Under the pieces are notes generated by a model. It worked only from the letters and a program-made list of their open reading frames with translations. It searched no databases and was not told the DNA's origin. Shown here piece after piece: positions 8,409 to 16,015 of a stretch of 26,158 nt of DNA. Source of the stretch: a virus; IMG/VR virus record IMGVR_UViG_3300024264_002480, positions 1 through 26,158 of that record, one strand, 5' to 3'. The position numbers were made by a program, and so were the translations under genes. The stretch's first letter is position 1. Each line of letters starts with the position of its first letter.

Positions 8409-9353
8409 ATGAATCTTGATAATGAATTTCTGTGGGTTGAAAAATATCGCCCACAAACCATTGAAAAAACTATCCTACCTTCTGAGCTAAAAACAACATT
8501 TGAACAAATTATCAAGACCGGTGAACTCCCAAATATGTTATTTACGGGATCTGCTGGTCTTGGTAAGACTACTGTTGCAAAAGCATTATGTAACTCTCTT
8601 GGCTTAGATTACATTTTAGTCAATGGTTCTGAAGAAGGTAATATTGATACTCTCCGTGGTAAAATTAAACAATTTGCTTCATCAATTTCTTTACAGGGTG
8701 GCTACAAAGTAGTTATTCTTGATGAAGCTGATTATTTAAATGCTCAATCAACTCAACCAGCTCTTCGAGCTTTTATTGAAGAGTTCTCTAATAATTGTAG
8801 GTTTATCTTAACCTGTAATTTTAAAAATCGTATCATTGAACCACTTCATTCTCGTTGTGGTGTATATGAATTTAATACTTCAAAGAAAGATCTGACTGTT
8901 CTTGCTACATCATTCTATAAGAGAGCACGTAATATTCTTGAGCAAGAAAATGTTACATATGAACATCAAGATCTAGTTGATATTATTATGAAACATGCTC
9001 CTGATTGGAGGAGGGTTTTAAATGAACTCCAAAGACGATCTGTGGATAGTGTACTTAGTAGCAGTGGTTCTTCTAGCTCTACTGGTACTGAAATTGATAT
9101 ACTCATGAAATATATCAAAGAAAAAGACTTTAAGAAAATGCGAAGCTGGGTTGTTAATAATATTGATACCGATGCGTCATCTATCTTTCGTGGGATTTAT
9201 GATCGTATGTATAATCATATGAAACCAGCATCGGTTCCTCAAGTAGTTCTTATTCTTGCTGACTACCAATATAAACAAGCTTTTGTTGCTGATCATGAAT
9301 TAAATGTAGTAGCATGTATGACAGAGCTAATGGCTAATGTGGAGTTCCAATAA
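8409..9353 (+). CDS. 44: Clamp loader large subunit gp44
   Basis: A 314-residue AAA+ ATPase matching T4 gp44 (319 aa). Four copies with one gp62 open and close the gp45 ring on primer ends. Seen are the KYRP box (12-15), Walker A GSAGLGKT (47-54), Walker B VVILDEAD (101-108), sensor 1 LTCNFKNRI and the SRC box with its arginine finger. The ATG at 8409 is chosen because it gives the family N-terminus NEFLWVEKYRP and has AAGGA at 8393-8397; the frame stays open upstream to 8346 but that segment overlaps the previous gene. A Ser/Gly-rich linker (SSSGSSSSTG) near residue 220 precedes the C-terminal collar domain. Confidence 0.95.
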   Translation: MNLDNEFLWVEKYRPQTIEKTILPSELKTTFEQIIKTGELPNMLFTGSAGLGKTTVAKALCNSLGLDYILVNGSEEGNIDTLRGKIKQFASSISLQGGYKVVILDEADYLNAQSTQPALRAFIEEFSNNCRFILTCNFKNRIIEPLHSRCGVYEFNTSKKDLTVLATSFYKRARNILEQENVTYEHQDLVDIIMKHAPDWRRVLNELQRRSVDSVLSSSGSSSSTGTEIDILMKYIKEKDFKKMRSWVVNNIDTDASSIFRGIYDRMYNHMKPASVPQVVLILADYQYKQAFVADHELNVVACMTELMANVEFQ

Positions 9354-9937
9354 TGGATAATGCAGTTGTATACGATTTTGAAACCTTATCACAAGATCCA
9401 GTTAAAGGTGTAGTAATTTCATTTGCTATGCTCTCATTTGATGAATCTCGTTTTGTTGATAAACCATATTCATATGAAGAACTTTTAAAAAATTGTCATA
9501 TGATTAAATTTAATGTTGATGAACAGGTTAAAGAATATGGTCGATCTGTTCAGCAAAGCACTATTGATTGGTGGAAAAACCAACCAAAAGAAGCTCAATA
9601 TCAGTTAAAACCATCTACTGATGATGTATCTATTACTGAATTATATGATTTCTTTGTTGAAAATAGACCAGATGATCTTAAAAAAGTTTATACTCGAGGC
9701 AACACCTTTGACCCAATCTTTTTTGATTTTTTAATGAAAGATACAGATCAAGTTACGCCATATCCTTGGTGGACAATAAGAGATACTCGGTCTCTTATCG
9801 ATGGTATGGCTTGGGGATCTTCTTTAAATAATAAATTTATGCCAGTTGATGTAGCAGATAAATTTATTCATCATGATCCAAAACATGATATTTCTGTAGA
9901 TGTTATGAGAATTCAAGCATTGGCCCAAGCGCTATGA
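9353..9937 (+). CDS. dexA: DexA-like 3'-5' exonuclease
   Basis: A 194-residue DnaQ-fold (DEDD) exonuclease resembling T4 DexA (227 aa). Exo I is YDFET with D8 and E10; Exo II carries an Asp in NTFDPIFFD; the C-terminal HHDPKHDISVDVMRIQAL holds the last His and Asp. The DexA-specific stretch STIDWWKNQPKEAQ (T4 STIEWWKNQSPEAR) is strong evidence. Overlap with gp44 (TAATG) and gp62 (ATGA) puts it inside the clamp-loader operon, away from its T4 location. T4 DexA degrades single strands from the 3' end; here a role in end trimming at the fork or in nucleotide salvage is inferred. Confidence 0.88.
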   Translation: MDNAVVYDFETLSQDPVKGVVISFAMLSFDESRFVDKPYSYEELLKNCHMIKFNVDEQVKEYGRSVQQSTIDWWKNQPKEAQYQLKPSTDDVSITELYDFFVENRPDDLKKVYTRGNTFDPIFFDFLMKDTDQVTPYPWWTIRDTRSLIDGMAWGSSLNNKFMPVDVADKFIHHDPKHDISVDVMRIQALAQAL

Positions 9938-10314
9938 GTCCTTTTGACTATCTTAATAGTATCAATACAACTAAAACCAATATCATGAATGATGATTTAG
10001 ATGAAAAAGCTTATTCAGCTTTTATGATTAATCGTAGTCTTTCTTATTTTAATGATACTGTTTTAATGGCTAATGAGATGAATCTTAATCATAATCTTGA
10101 TAGCCGGCTTCAGTATGACTTTTATCTTGAAATTGTTCGTAAAAGAAAAAGGTTTTCTAAATGGACTAAAGAAGATAAATCAAAAGATGTTGATGCTATT
10201 AAAGAATATTATGGATATTCAAAAGCAAAAGCATATCAAGTTCTACCGTTAATAACAAAAGAACATTTGGAAAAAATTCATTCATCAATTAGTAAAGGTG
10301 GTAAAACTCGCTAA
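9934..10314 (+). CDS. 62: Clamp loader small subunit gp62
   Basis: A 126-residue protein equivalent to the single gp62 subunit of the clamp loader. Its length is short compared with T4 (187 aa) but usual for marine T4-like phages. The pattern PFDYLNSINTTKTNIM, AFMINRSLSYFNDTVLMANEMN and RKRKRFSKWTKEDK is characteristic, as is the ending HLEKIHSSISKGGKTR. It overlaps dexA by ATGA and follows gp44 closely, as expected for an obligate partner. Confidence 0.9.
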   Translation: MSPFDYLNSINTTKTNIMNDDLDEKAYSAFMINRSLSYFNDTVLMANEMNLNHNLDSRLQYDFYLEIVRKRKRFSKWTKEDKSKDVDAIKEYYGYSKAKAYQVLPLITKEHLEKIHSSISKGGKTR

Positions 10315-10326
10315 AAATTTAATTAG

Positions 10327-10334
10327 TATAAATA
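10327..10334 (+). promoter_or_regulatory. Possible late promoter upstream of regA
   Basis: An exact TATAAATA lies in the 76-nt gap between gp62 and regA. It fits the late element, but the downstream gene is not a virion gene and the octamer is frequent by chance at this base composition. Confidence 0.35.
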
Positions 10335-10390
10335 CAACTATCATGAGTACATTATCGTGAATAGAATATATTAAAAAGTGAGTTGAAAAA

Positions 10391-10804
10391 ATGAATGAAG
10401 AAGCTACTTTAGTAGACTGGTCTCCAGAATCTATGTTAGAGATTACTCTTAACGATCCAGATGATTTTTTAAAAGTTAGAGAAACTCTTACACGCATTGG
10501 CGTTGCATCTAGAAAAGAAAAGAAATTATTTCAATCTTGTCATATACTACATAAACAGGGTCGATATTTCATTGTACACTTCAAAGAATTATTTTTGCTT
10601 GATGGTAAAAAATCTACTCTTGAAGAGACTGATATTGCTAGACGAAATACGATTGCTACATTAATTTCTGACTGGGGCTTGATTACAATAGATAATATTC
10701 AAAAAGCTTTACCAGTTGCGCCTTTAAGACAAATTAAAATAATTTCTTTTAAAGATAAAAACCAATGGGAATTGTGTCCAAAGTATAATATTGGTCGAAA
10801 ATAA
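10391..10804 (+). CDS. regA: RegA translational repressor
   Basis: The 137-residue product closely matches T4 RegA (122 aa), which binds ribosome sites of early mRNAs, including those of the replication genes, and shuts their translation. Conserved are LEITLNDPDDFLKVRETLTR, GVASRKEKKLFQSCHILHKQGRYFIVHFKE, ARRNTIATLISDWGLI and the end KIISFKDKNQWELCPKYNIG. The ORF starts at ATG 10391, giving 14 extra N-terminal residues; ATG 10433 (MLEITL) matches the T4 N-terminus exactly. Neither has a strong ribosome site, so the start is open. Confidence 0.94.
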   Translation: MNEEATLVDWSPESMLEITLNDPDDFLKVRETLTRIGVASRKEKKLFQSCHILHKQGRYFIVHFKELFLLDGKKSTLEETDIARRNTIATLISDWGLITIDNIQKALPVAPLRQIKIISFKDKNQWELCPKYNIGRK

Positions 10805-10824
10805 TTTTTTTTTGATATAAGCTA

Positions 10825-10854
10825 TTTACTTTTTTAAACAAAGTACTATATATA
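10825..10854 (+). promoter_or_regulatory. Probable promoter for hsp20
   Basis: TTTACT (10825-10830) is followed after 16-20 nt by the run TATATATACT (10847-10856), which offers several -10 hexamers. Transcription would start near 10860, giving a leader of about 88 nt before the hsp20 ATG. Confidence 0.5.
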
Positions 10855-10860
10855 CTATAG

Positions 10861-10948
10861 AGGCAATTCATAGGAATTGTCCAAAGACGGAGGGATGCAG
10901 AATAGTCTGGTCCCAGAACATTCTTGCTTGGAAGAGGAGAACACCAAA
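10861..10948 (+). promoter_or_regulatory. Structured leader of hsp20, candidate RNA regulator
   Basis: The leader is visibly richer in G+C than nearby DNA and folds on paper. CAATTC (10864-10869) pairs with GAATTG (10874-10879) over a four-base loop, extended by G-U and G-C. GAAT..TCTG (10900-10909) pairs with CAGA..ATTC (10914-10923). TTCTT (10921-10925) can pair with either AAGAG (10932-10936) or GAGAA (10937-10941), both covering the ribosome site AGGAG (10935-10939). Small heat-shock genes of bacteria often carry RNA thermometers of this general kind. An in-frame ATG at 10895 makes a coding reading of part of the leader possible but its ribosome site is too close. Confidence 0.4.
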
Positions 10949-11419
10949 ATGACAGGCATACAAACACTATTTCCGCGATCATCTTTTGTAGGATTTGATC
11001 ATCTGTTTAATGAAATGGAACATACCGTTCGTCACGCAGCAGATCACTATCCGCCCCATAATATTATTAGAGCATCTGAGCACGAGTATCTTATTGAACT
11101 CGCAGTTGCTGGTTTTTCAAAAGATGAATTATCAATAGAAGTTAAAGATAGAACTTTGATGATAACTGGAGAACACGTAAGCAAAGGAAGAGATTTTATT
11201 CATCGTGGTATTAGTACCAAGAAGTTTAAACGTACTTTTCGATTGTCTGAACACGTTCAAGTAAACGGAGCAGATATTCAGGATGGCATACTTGCAATAG
11301 AATTGAAGTATGAAATACCAGAAGAAATGCGTCCTCGTAAAATTTCAATTGGAAAAAACGAGGAAAACTCAAATGCAACATATACTAACAAGTCACAACT
11401 ACTTAACGAAAGCAATTAG
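10949..11419 (+). CDS. hsp20: Small heat-shock protein Hsp20
   Basis: A 156-residue alpha-crystallin-type chaperone, an ATP-independent holdase for unfolding proteins. The N-terminal arm PRSSFVGFDHLFNEME is typical of the IbpA-like class. The crystallin domain runs about residues 38-130 and ends with the family signature A(x4)GIL (GADIQDGILAIEL) followed by the IPEEMRPRKISI tail. Start at ATG 10949 is set by AGGAG at 10935-10939 and by the family N-terminus; the open frame extends upstream to 10877 without a good site. hsp20 between regA and the polymerase gene is a hallmark of marine T4-like phages. Its 3' end overlaps the next gene by 47 nt. Confidence 0.93.
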   Translation: MTGIQTLFPRSSFVGFDHLFNEMEHTVRHAADHYPPHNIIRASEHEYLIELAVAGFSKDELSIEVKDRTLMITGEHVSKGRDFIHRGISTKKFKRTFRLSEHVQVNGADIQDGILAIELKYEIPEEMRPRKISIGKNEENSNATYTNKSQLLNESN

Positions 11420-11624
11420 TTCATTAATAGATCTAATTAACGATTCTCTCAACCGTTTGTGGAATTCTATGATTAGAGCCAGACAAGTAGAAGCAAACCG
11501 AAAAATTGCTCCTATGCTAAAAAGCGAATATCCAAATATGACAGTAGATCAAATTTGGGATTTATTGAATAGAAATACCATGGGTTTAGAAAATTTAGAT
11601 CATCTTCCAAAGGCAGAAAGATGA
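11373..11624 (+). CDS. Small protein downstream of hsp20, unknown
   Basis: An 83-residue protein starting inside the hsp20 end (ATG 11373, AGGAA about 8 nt upstream). An amphipathic N-terminal helix (SSLIDLINDSLNRLWNSM) leads into a basic segment RARQVEANRKIAPML and a motif YPNMTVDQIWDLLNRNT. No domain is recognised with confidence. The basic helix is faintly like small DUF1127-type proteins, but the match is too weak to name. Tight coupling to hsp20 suggests a related stress or assembly role, which is inference. Confidence 0.65.
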   Translation: MQHILTSHNYLTKAISSLIDLINDSLNRLWNSMIRARQVEANRKIAPMLKSEYPNMTVDQIWDLLNRNTMGLENLDHLPKAER

Positions 11625-11773
11625 TGGAATTACTTATGAAACTATTCAAATTTGTTAAGCCTAAAACTGAGATTGAATTGAGAGATGAATATTTCTCAAA
11701 AGCTAAATCTCACGCCGATCTTGAAAGGCGAATGAAAGTATGGGAGAATGATAACCTCAGAGGTTGGGGGTGA
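11621..11773 (+). CDS. Small DUF3563-like protein
   Basis: A 50-residue frame starts at ATG 11621 (or the adjacent ATG 11624), overlapping the previous stop, and ends at TGA 11771-11773. After a hydrophobic-basic N-terminus (LLMKLFKFVKP) comes RDEYFSKAKSHADLERRMKVWE. This resembles the DUF3563 pattern of small proteobacterial proteins (RDxYLxxAxDxxDLExRMR). The function of that family is unknown. Good coupling, charged content and the domain-like pattern argue it is real. A host-derived origin is possible and would point to a proteobacterial host. Confidence 0.6.
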   Translation: MMELLMKLFKFVKPKTEIELRDEYFSKAKSHADLERRMKVWENDNLRGWG

Positions 11774-11848
11774 TTGTATACGTTATGGTAATGAATTACC
11801 GATTATACCGACAAATAATAGAATATTTTTGGTATAAAATAAATTAAA

Positions 11849-11872
11849 AATTGGGGCATTTCTGCCCCAATT
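11849..11872. terminator. Strong GC-rich hairpin, possible terminator
   Basis: A 10-bp perfect stem with a TTTC loop. Read on the - strand it is followed by a T-rich run, giving a classic intrinsic terminator. Read on the + strand it is preceded by A-rich and followed by CA-rich sequence, so it may instead mark or protect the 3' end of the hsp20-cluster mRNA. Confidence 0.5.
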
Positions 11873-11886
11873 ACACACTACACACA

Positions 11887-11923
11887 GTTATGATTAATAA
11901 AAGATGGTTTTATTAATCATAAC
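11887..11923. repeat. 16-bp perfect inverted repeat, 5-nt loop
   Basis: GTTATGATTAATAAAA and its exact complement flank GATGG. The repeat ends 21 nt before the ATG at 11945. At DNA level it could be an operator for a dimeric regulator; at RNA level it is a long hairpin just upstream of the ribosome site AAAGGA. Confidence 0.75.
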
Positions 11924-11944
11924 ACAATTAAAGGAATCACACAC

Positions 11945-12166
11945 ATGACACAGAAAAACCCCTTTGAAATTAGAGCTGAAATGCTTCAAATGTCTAAAGA
12001 CTATATGGATCAACAATATAAAATGAATATTCAACTTGCTACTGATATGTATGATCAAGGCCTAAAAACTAGGGATGAATTACAAGATGCGTACAAAATA
12101 TATTCAGTTGAAGACATGATGGAAAAAGCTAAAGAAATGTATTCTTTTGTCTCGAAGAAAGATTAA
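11945..12166 (+). CDS. Small conserved-type protein upstream of DNA polymerase
   Basis: A 73-residue, Met- and Lys-rich, fully helical protein: NPFEIRAEMLQMSKDYMDQQYKMN, then DMYDQGLKTRDELQD, ending VEDMMEKAKEMYSFVSKKD. AAAGGA (11930-11935) precedes the ATG. Short proteins opening NPFEIR and ending EMYSFVSKK are familiar from marine T4-like phages near g43, but their function is not known. It lies between a large hairpin region and an early-type promoter, so it may form its own transcript. Confidence 0.75.
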   Translation: MTQKNPFEIRAEMLQMSKDYMDQQYKMNIQLATDMYDQGLKTRDELQDAYKIYSVEDMMEKAKEMYSFVSKKD

Positions 12167-12169
12167 AGG

Positions 12170-12198
12170 TTTACATTACTTCTATATTATGTTATAAT
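12170..12198 (+). promoter_or_regulatory. Early-type promoter for DNA polymerase operon
   Basis: TTTACA (12170-12175), a 17-nt spacer and TATAAT (12193-12198) lie 23 nt before the gp43 start. Confidence 0.8.
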
Positions 12199-12221
12199 TA
12201 CTCCAATGACGGAGGAATGTT

Positions 12222-14813
12222 TTGAATAATTTTTACACATCAGTTAATCGGTATGGTAATACTATTTTATATAGAGGCTATACTGAAAACGGTACTCGAA
12301 TAGAAGACCGAATTAAATTTGGTCCAACACAATATTTGCCATCGAAAGAACCTACAAAATTTCGTTCTTTCGATGGTGGATATTTAAATGCTATTAAATT
12401 TCAAAAAATGAGTGAGTCAAAAGATTTTCTTGAAACTTATAAAGAAATGGAAGGCGTTAAAGTATATGGCACCCGAAATTATATCCAACAATTTATTACA
12501 GATAAATTTCCAACTGATATAAAATTTAATCAAAATCATATCAATATAGTTAATTTTGATATTGAAGTTGCATCAGACGATGGATTTCCTGTTCCAGAAG
12601 AAGCTGCATATCCTATTATATCAATTGCTCTTAAATCTAGTAAATCTTCCATCTATGAAGTTTGGGGATTAAACGATTATGATCCAGCAAAAACAGAATT
12701 AGAAATGAATGGTGATCTAATCAAGTATCATAAATTTGATACTGAAAAAGCTATGTTAGCTTCCTTTTTACATTATTGGGTAAACAATTATCCAGATGTT
12801 ATTACAGGTTGGCATATTCGTTTCTTTGATATTCCTTATCTTGTAAATCGTATCAAAAATATTGGTACTGAAGAAGCAGCTAATAAACTTTCTCCATGGA
12901 AGCTGGTTAATGATAGACAAATAACTAAGATGGGCCGCACTCAATATAGTTATGAATTAGTTGGTATTCAAACCGCAGACTATATTGAATTATTCAAAAA
13001 GTTTGGTTATTCATATGGCGCTCAAGAATCTTATAAGCTTGACCATATTGCTTATACAGTCCTTAATGAAAAAAAATTATCTTATGAAGAACACGGTAAT
13101 CTTCATAGTCTATATAAGGCCGACCATCAAAAGTTTATTGACTATAATATTAAAGATGTTCAACTTGTAGATCGTATTGATCAAAAAATGGGTCTTATTA
13201 ATCTTGGATTGACTATGGCATATAAAGGTGGTGTTAATCTTGGTGATACAATGGGTACAACTTCAATATGGGAATCAATCATTTATCGAAGACTTCTTAA
13301 AAATAATATAATATCACCAATTGAACAGATTAAACCATGTATGTATGCTGTTCATGGAGCTACTGAAACTTCAAAGAAAAACCCAGCTGGTAATTTAGAT
13401 CGTACTCGTGAACCACAAAAATCTCACGCAATTGCTGGAGGTTATGTTAAAGATCCACATGTTGGTTCACATGATTGGGTCGTATCATTTGATTTAAATT
13501 CTCTATATCCAAACATAATTGTTCAATCTAATATATCTCCTGAAACTCTTGTAAAAGATAAATCATTTGGTGAATATACCCAAGGTGTTGATCACTATTT
13601 TACTGCAGGTGAGGCTGCTTCTAATGAGTATTCTATATGTGCAAGTGGTGTCCCATTTAGTAAAAATAAGCAAGGTATTATTCCTGAACTAATTGTTGAA
13701 TATTATGCTGAACGTAGCGTAATTAAACAAAAAATGCTTAAGGTAAAACAAGAGTATGAGCAAACAAAAAATGTAGCTCTTGAGTCAGAAATTAATCAGC
13801 TAGAAAATAATCAAATGTCTATTAAGATTTTACTTAATTCTTTGTATGGCGCAATGGCAAATAAGTATTTTAAATATTTTGATAATGCTCTTGCCGAAAG
13901 TGTAACTCTTACTGGTCAACTTTCAATAAAGTGGGCTGAAAGAGCTATCAATATTGAAATGAATAAAATACTTAAAACTAAAGGAAAAGATTATGTTATT
14001 GCTATTGACACTGACTCAGTCTATATTAATTTTGGTCCTCTTATTGCTCAACTGGCGCCAAAAGACCCTGTTAAAGCATTGGACAAAATATGTAAGACAC
14101 ACTTCGAACCTATAATTGCTAAGTCATATGATGAATTATTTCATAGATTAAATGCTTACACTCCTCGTATGGAAATGGGCAGGGAAGTTATAGCTGATCG
14201 TGGTATATGGACAGCGAAGAAAAGATATATTCTCAATGTACATAATAACGAGGGTGTACAATATGCTGAACCAAAACTTAAAATTATGGGTATTGAAGCT
14301 ATTAAATCCAGTACTCCTGAAGTAGTTCGTGATAAATTTAAAGAAGCATTTAAAATAATTGTTACTGGATCTGAAATTAAAACTCGTAAGTTTATAGATA
14401 ACTTTAGACAAGAATTTAAATCATTACCTCCCGAAAAAGTATCATTTCCTCGTGGAGTGTCAGAAGTTACTAAATGGCAAGATAGAAATTTAATTTATAA
14501 AAAGGGTACACCAATTCATGTTCGTGGTTCTCTTTTATATAATCATGAAATTAAAGACAAAGCTCTTAATAAAAAATATGATATGATACAAAATGGCGAA
14601 AAGATTAAATTCACTTATCTTAAGATGCCTAATCCTATTAAAGAAAATGTCATATCCTTTCCAGAATACTTACCACCCGAGCTTAATCTTCATAAATATA
14701 TAAACTATGATATGCAATTTGATAAAACTTTTATTGAACCACTCACACCAATTCTTGACGCTGTTGGTTGGTCGGTTGAAGATAGAGCAACGTTAGAGGA
14801 TTTCTTTGGATGA
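12222..14813 (+). CDS. 43: DNA polymerase gp43
   Basis: An 863-residue family B polymerase (T4 898 aa). Exonuclease motifs are [23 protein letters not shown] and [10 protein letters not shown]. Polymerase motifs are [12 protein letters not shown] (A), [16 protein letters not shown] (B) and [11 protein letters not shown] (C). The thumb holds [27 protein letters not shown]. It ends ATLEDFFG, equivalent to the T4 clamp-binding tail SLDFLFG. The start is TTG at 12222, 6 nt after GGAGG (12211-12215); an ATG at 12217 opens only a two-codon frame. The next gene overlaps the stop by ATGA, so polymerase and the PEPCK homologue are co-translated. T4 gp43 must accept hydroxymethyl-dCTP, relevant since gp42 is encoded here. 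Confidence 0.97.
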   Translation: MNNFYTSVNRYGNTILYRGYTENGTRIEDRIKFGPTQYLPSKEPTKFRSFDGGYLNAIKFQKMSESKDFLETYKEMEGVKVYGTRNYIQQFITDKFPTDIKFNQNHINIVNFDIEVASDDGFPVPEEAAYPIISIALKSSKSSIYEVWGLNDYDPAKTELEMNGDLIKYHKFDTEKAMLASFLHYWVNNYPDVITGWHIRFFDIPYLVNRIKNIGTEEAANKLSPWKLVNDRQITKMGRTQYSYELVGIQTADYIELFKKFGYSYGAQESYKLDHIAYTVLNEKKLSYEEHGNLHSLYKADHQKFIDYNIKDVQLVDRIDQKMGLINLGLTMAYKGGVNLGDTMGTTSIWESIIYRRLLKNNIISPIEQIKPCMYAVHGATETSKKNPAGNLDRTREPQKSHAIAGGYVKDPHVGSHDWVVSFDLNSLYPNIIVQSNISPETLVKDKSFGEYTQGVDHYFTAGEAASNEYSICASGVPFSKNKQGIIPELIVEYYAERSVIKQKMLKVKQEYEQTKNVALESEINQLENNQMSIKILLNSLYGAMANKYFKYFDNALAESVTLTGQLSIKWAERAINIEMNKILKTKGKDYVIAIDTDSVYINFGPLIAQLAPKDPVKALDKICKTHFEPIIAKSYDELFHRLNAYTPRMEMGREVIADRGIWTAKKRYILNVHNNEGVQYAEPKLKIMGIEAIKSSTPEVVRDKFKEAFKIIVTGSEIKTRKFIDNFRQEFKSLPPEKVSFPRGVSEVTKWQDRNLIYKKGTPIHVRGSLLYNHEIKDKALNKKYDMIQNGEKIKFTYLKMPNPIKENVISFPEYLPPELNLHKYINYDMQFDKTFIEPLTPILDAVGWSVEDRATLEDFFG

Positions 14814-16015
14814 CAAATATTAATATTACAACAAGTCCAACAGGACGAAGCCCAGAAAATAAATACTTTTTTGGAGAAAAAACAAAGTGTTTAGACAAGA
14901 CTCGACCAAAGTATTATAAAGTTGGAGAAATGGAAGACTTTCTTCAATTTGCAGATTTGATGATGCCTAGGATAATATCAGAACATATTTATAGAAAACC
15001 ATTATATCTTGAAACATGTGGTATAAAATTTCAAATTAATACTAACGATGAAAGACACGAGCAATTTGTCAAGAATATGTTTGATGTAGTCCCTAACAAC
15101 GAGACTATTCCAGATTGGACGATTTGGCATAATACAGAATTAAAAGTTGATGAACCAAAAATCTATGTAAATCTTGATACTAAAACTATGTTAATTGCTG
15201 GGACAACATTTCTAGGCGAAATCAAAAAAGGTATATTTGGTGTAGTTAGTTTTGAATTACCAAAACATGATATTTTACCAATGCATTGTAGTGCTTTTAC
15301 ATATAATGATACGACTAATTTAATGTTTGGATTAAGTGGCACTGGTAAAACAACTCTTAGTAGTGATCCAGAATACCGATTGATTAGTGATGATGAAGTA
15401 TCTTGGAATCATAATGGAATTGAAATGATTGAAACGGGTTGTTATGCAAAGAGTGAAGGGTTAACACCAGAGACACATAAGACTATATTTGATGCAGTAG
15501 AAAAAGCAAGATTAGAAGATTGCTTAGTTGTAGAAAATCCAGGTGTACCAAATGCGAGATTAAGTTATCCTATTACATGTGTTGAAAATGCTTATCATGA
15601 GCCTCAACAATTTAATCATCCAACTAATATCTTTTTTCTTACTATGGACGCAAAAGGCGTATTTCCTCCCGTATCTAAAATTTCTGGTGAAACTGTAAGA
15701 CGCTTTTTTGAAACTGGATATACGAGCCAAATGCCTGGAACTGAACAGGGAGCAACAGAAATTAAGCCACTCTTTAGTCCGTGTTATGGTTCGCCATTTA
15801 TGCCAAGACCAATACATGTTTATAGTGATTTACTAATGCAAAAAATTCAGTCTAATGATTGTAACGTATATCTTATTAATACTGGTATGGATAAAGCTGG
15901 TCATAGATACTCATTAGACTTTACTAGAAATTGTGTCAAAGAAGCAATTAACCATGGCACTCGTGACGATAGTGAAAATGTGTTAAACATCTTAGAAAGT
16001 TTAATAAATGATTAA
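14810..16015 (+). CDS. ATP-type phosphoenolpyruvate carboxykinase homologue
   Basis: This 401-residue protein is a shortened PckA (E. coli 540 aa). PckA turns oxaloacetate and ATP into PEP, CO2 and ADP, the entry to gluconeogenesis. Core elements are kept in order: TGRSP with R13 (E. coli R65), GEIKKG with K139/K140 (K212/K213), MHCSA with H159 (H232), P-loop GLSGTGKT (174-181), kinase-2 SDDE (193-196, metal ligands), NARLSYP with R250 (R333), the lid [10 protein letters not shown] (near 308-317) and HRYS with R366 (R449, adenine site). Missing are about 50 N-terminal residues, part of the first domain and the C-terminal tail. The tyrosine before GGEMKKG in E. coli is Phe134. It overlaps gp43 and the mutase gene. 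An altered substrate is possible. Confidence 0.88.
   Translation: MTNINITTSPTGRSPENKYFFGEKTKCLDKTRPKYYKVGEMEDFLQFADLMMPRIISEHIYRKPLYLETCGIKFQINTNDERHEQFVKNMFDVVPNNETIPDWTIWHNTELKVDEPKIYVNLDTKTMLIAGTTFLGEIKKGIFGVVSFELPKHDILPMHCSAFTYNDTTNLMFGLSGTGKTTLSSDPEYRLISDDEVSWNHNGIEMIETGCYAKSEGLTPETHKTIFDAVEKARLEDCLVVENPGVPNARLSYPITCVENAYHEPQQFNHPTNIFFLTMDAKGVFPPVSKISGETVRRFFETGYTSQMPGTEQGATEIKPLFSPCYGSPFMPRPIHVYSDLLMQKIQSNDCNVYLINTGMDKAGHRYSLDFTRNCVKEAINHGTRDDSENVLNILESLIND

Larger units (their letters stand above)
11774..11944 (+). other. 171-nt hairpin-rich intergenic region
   Basis: No coding frame is apparent. Three stem-loops can be drawn. GGTAA (11787-11791) pairs with TTACC (11796-11800). AATTGGGGCA (11849-11858) pairs perfectly with TGCCCCAATT (11863-11872) over TTTC. 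A 16-bp perfect stem (11887-11902 with 11908-11923) closes on the loop GATGG. A short CA-rich linker separates the last two. The second hairpin has a U-rich run only on the - strand, so it is a textbook terminator in the reverse direction and a bare hairpin in the direction of the genes. The region could hold a non-coding RNA, mRNA-end stabilisers or a regulatory leader for the next gene. Confidence 0.6.

Noticed and set aside
12217-12225. ATG start for gp43 at 12217
   Set aside because: It opens a two-codon frame (ATG TTT TGA) out of frame with the polymerase and is only 1 nt from GGAGG; TTG 12222 is in frame with proper spacing.
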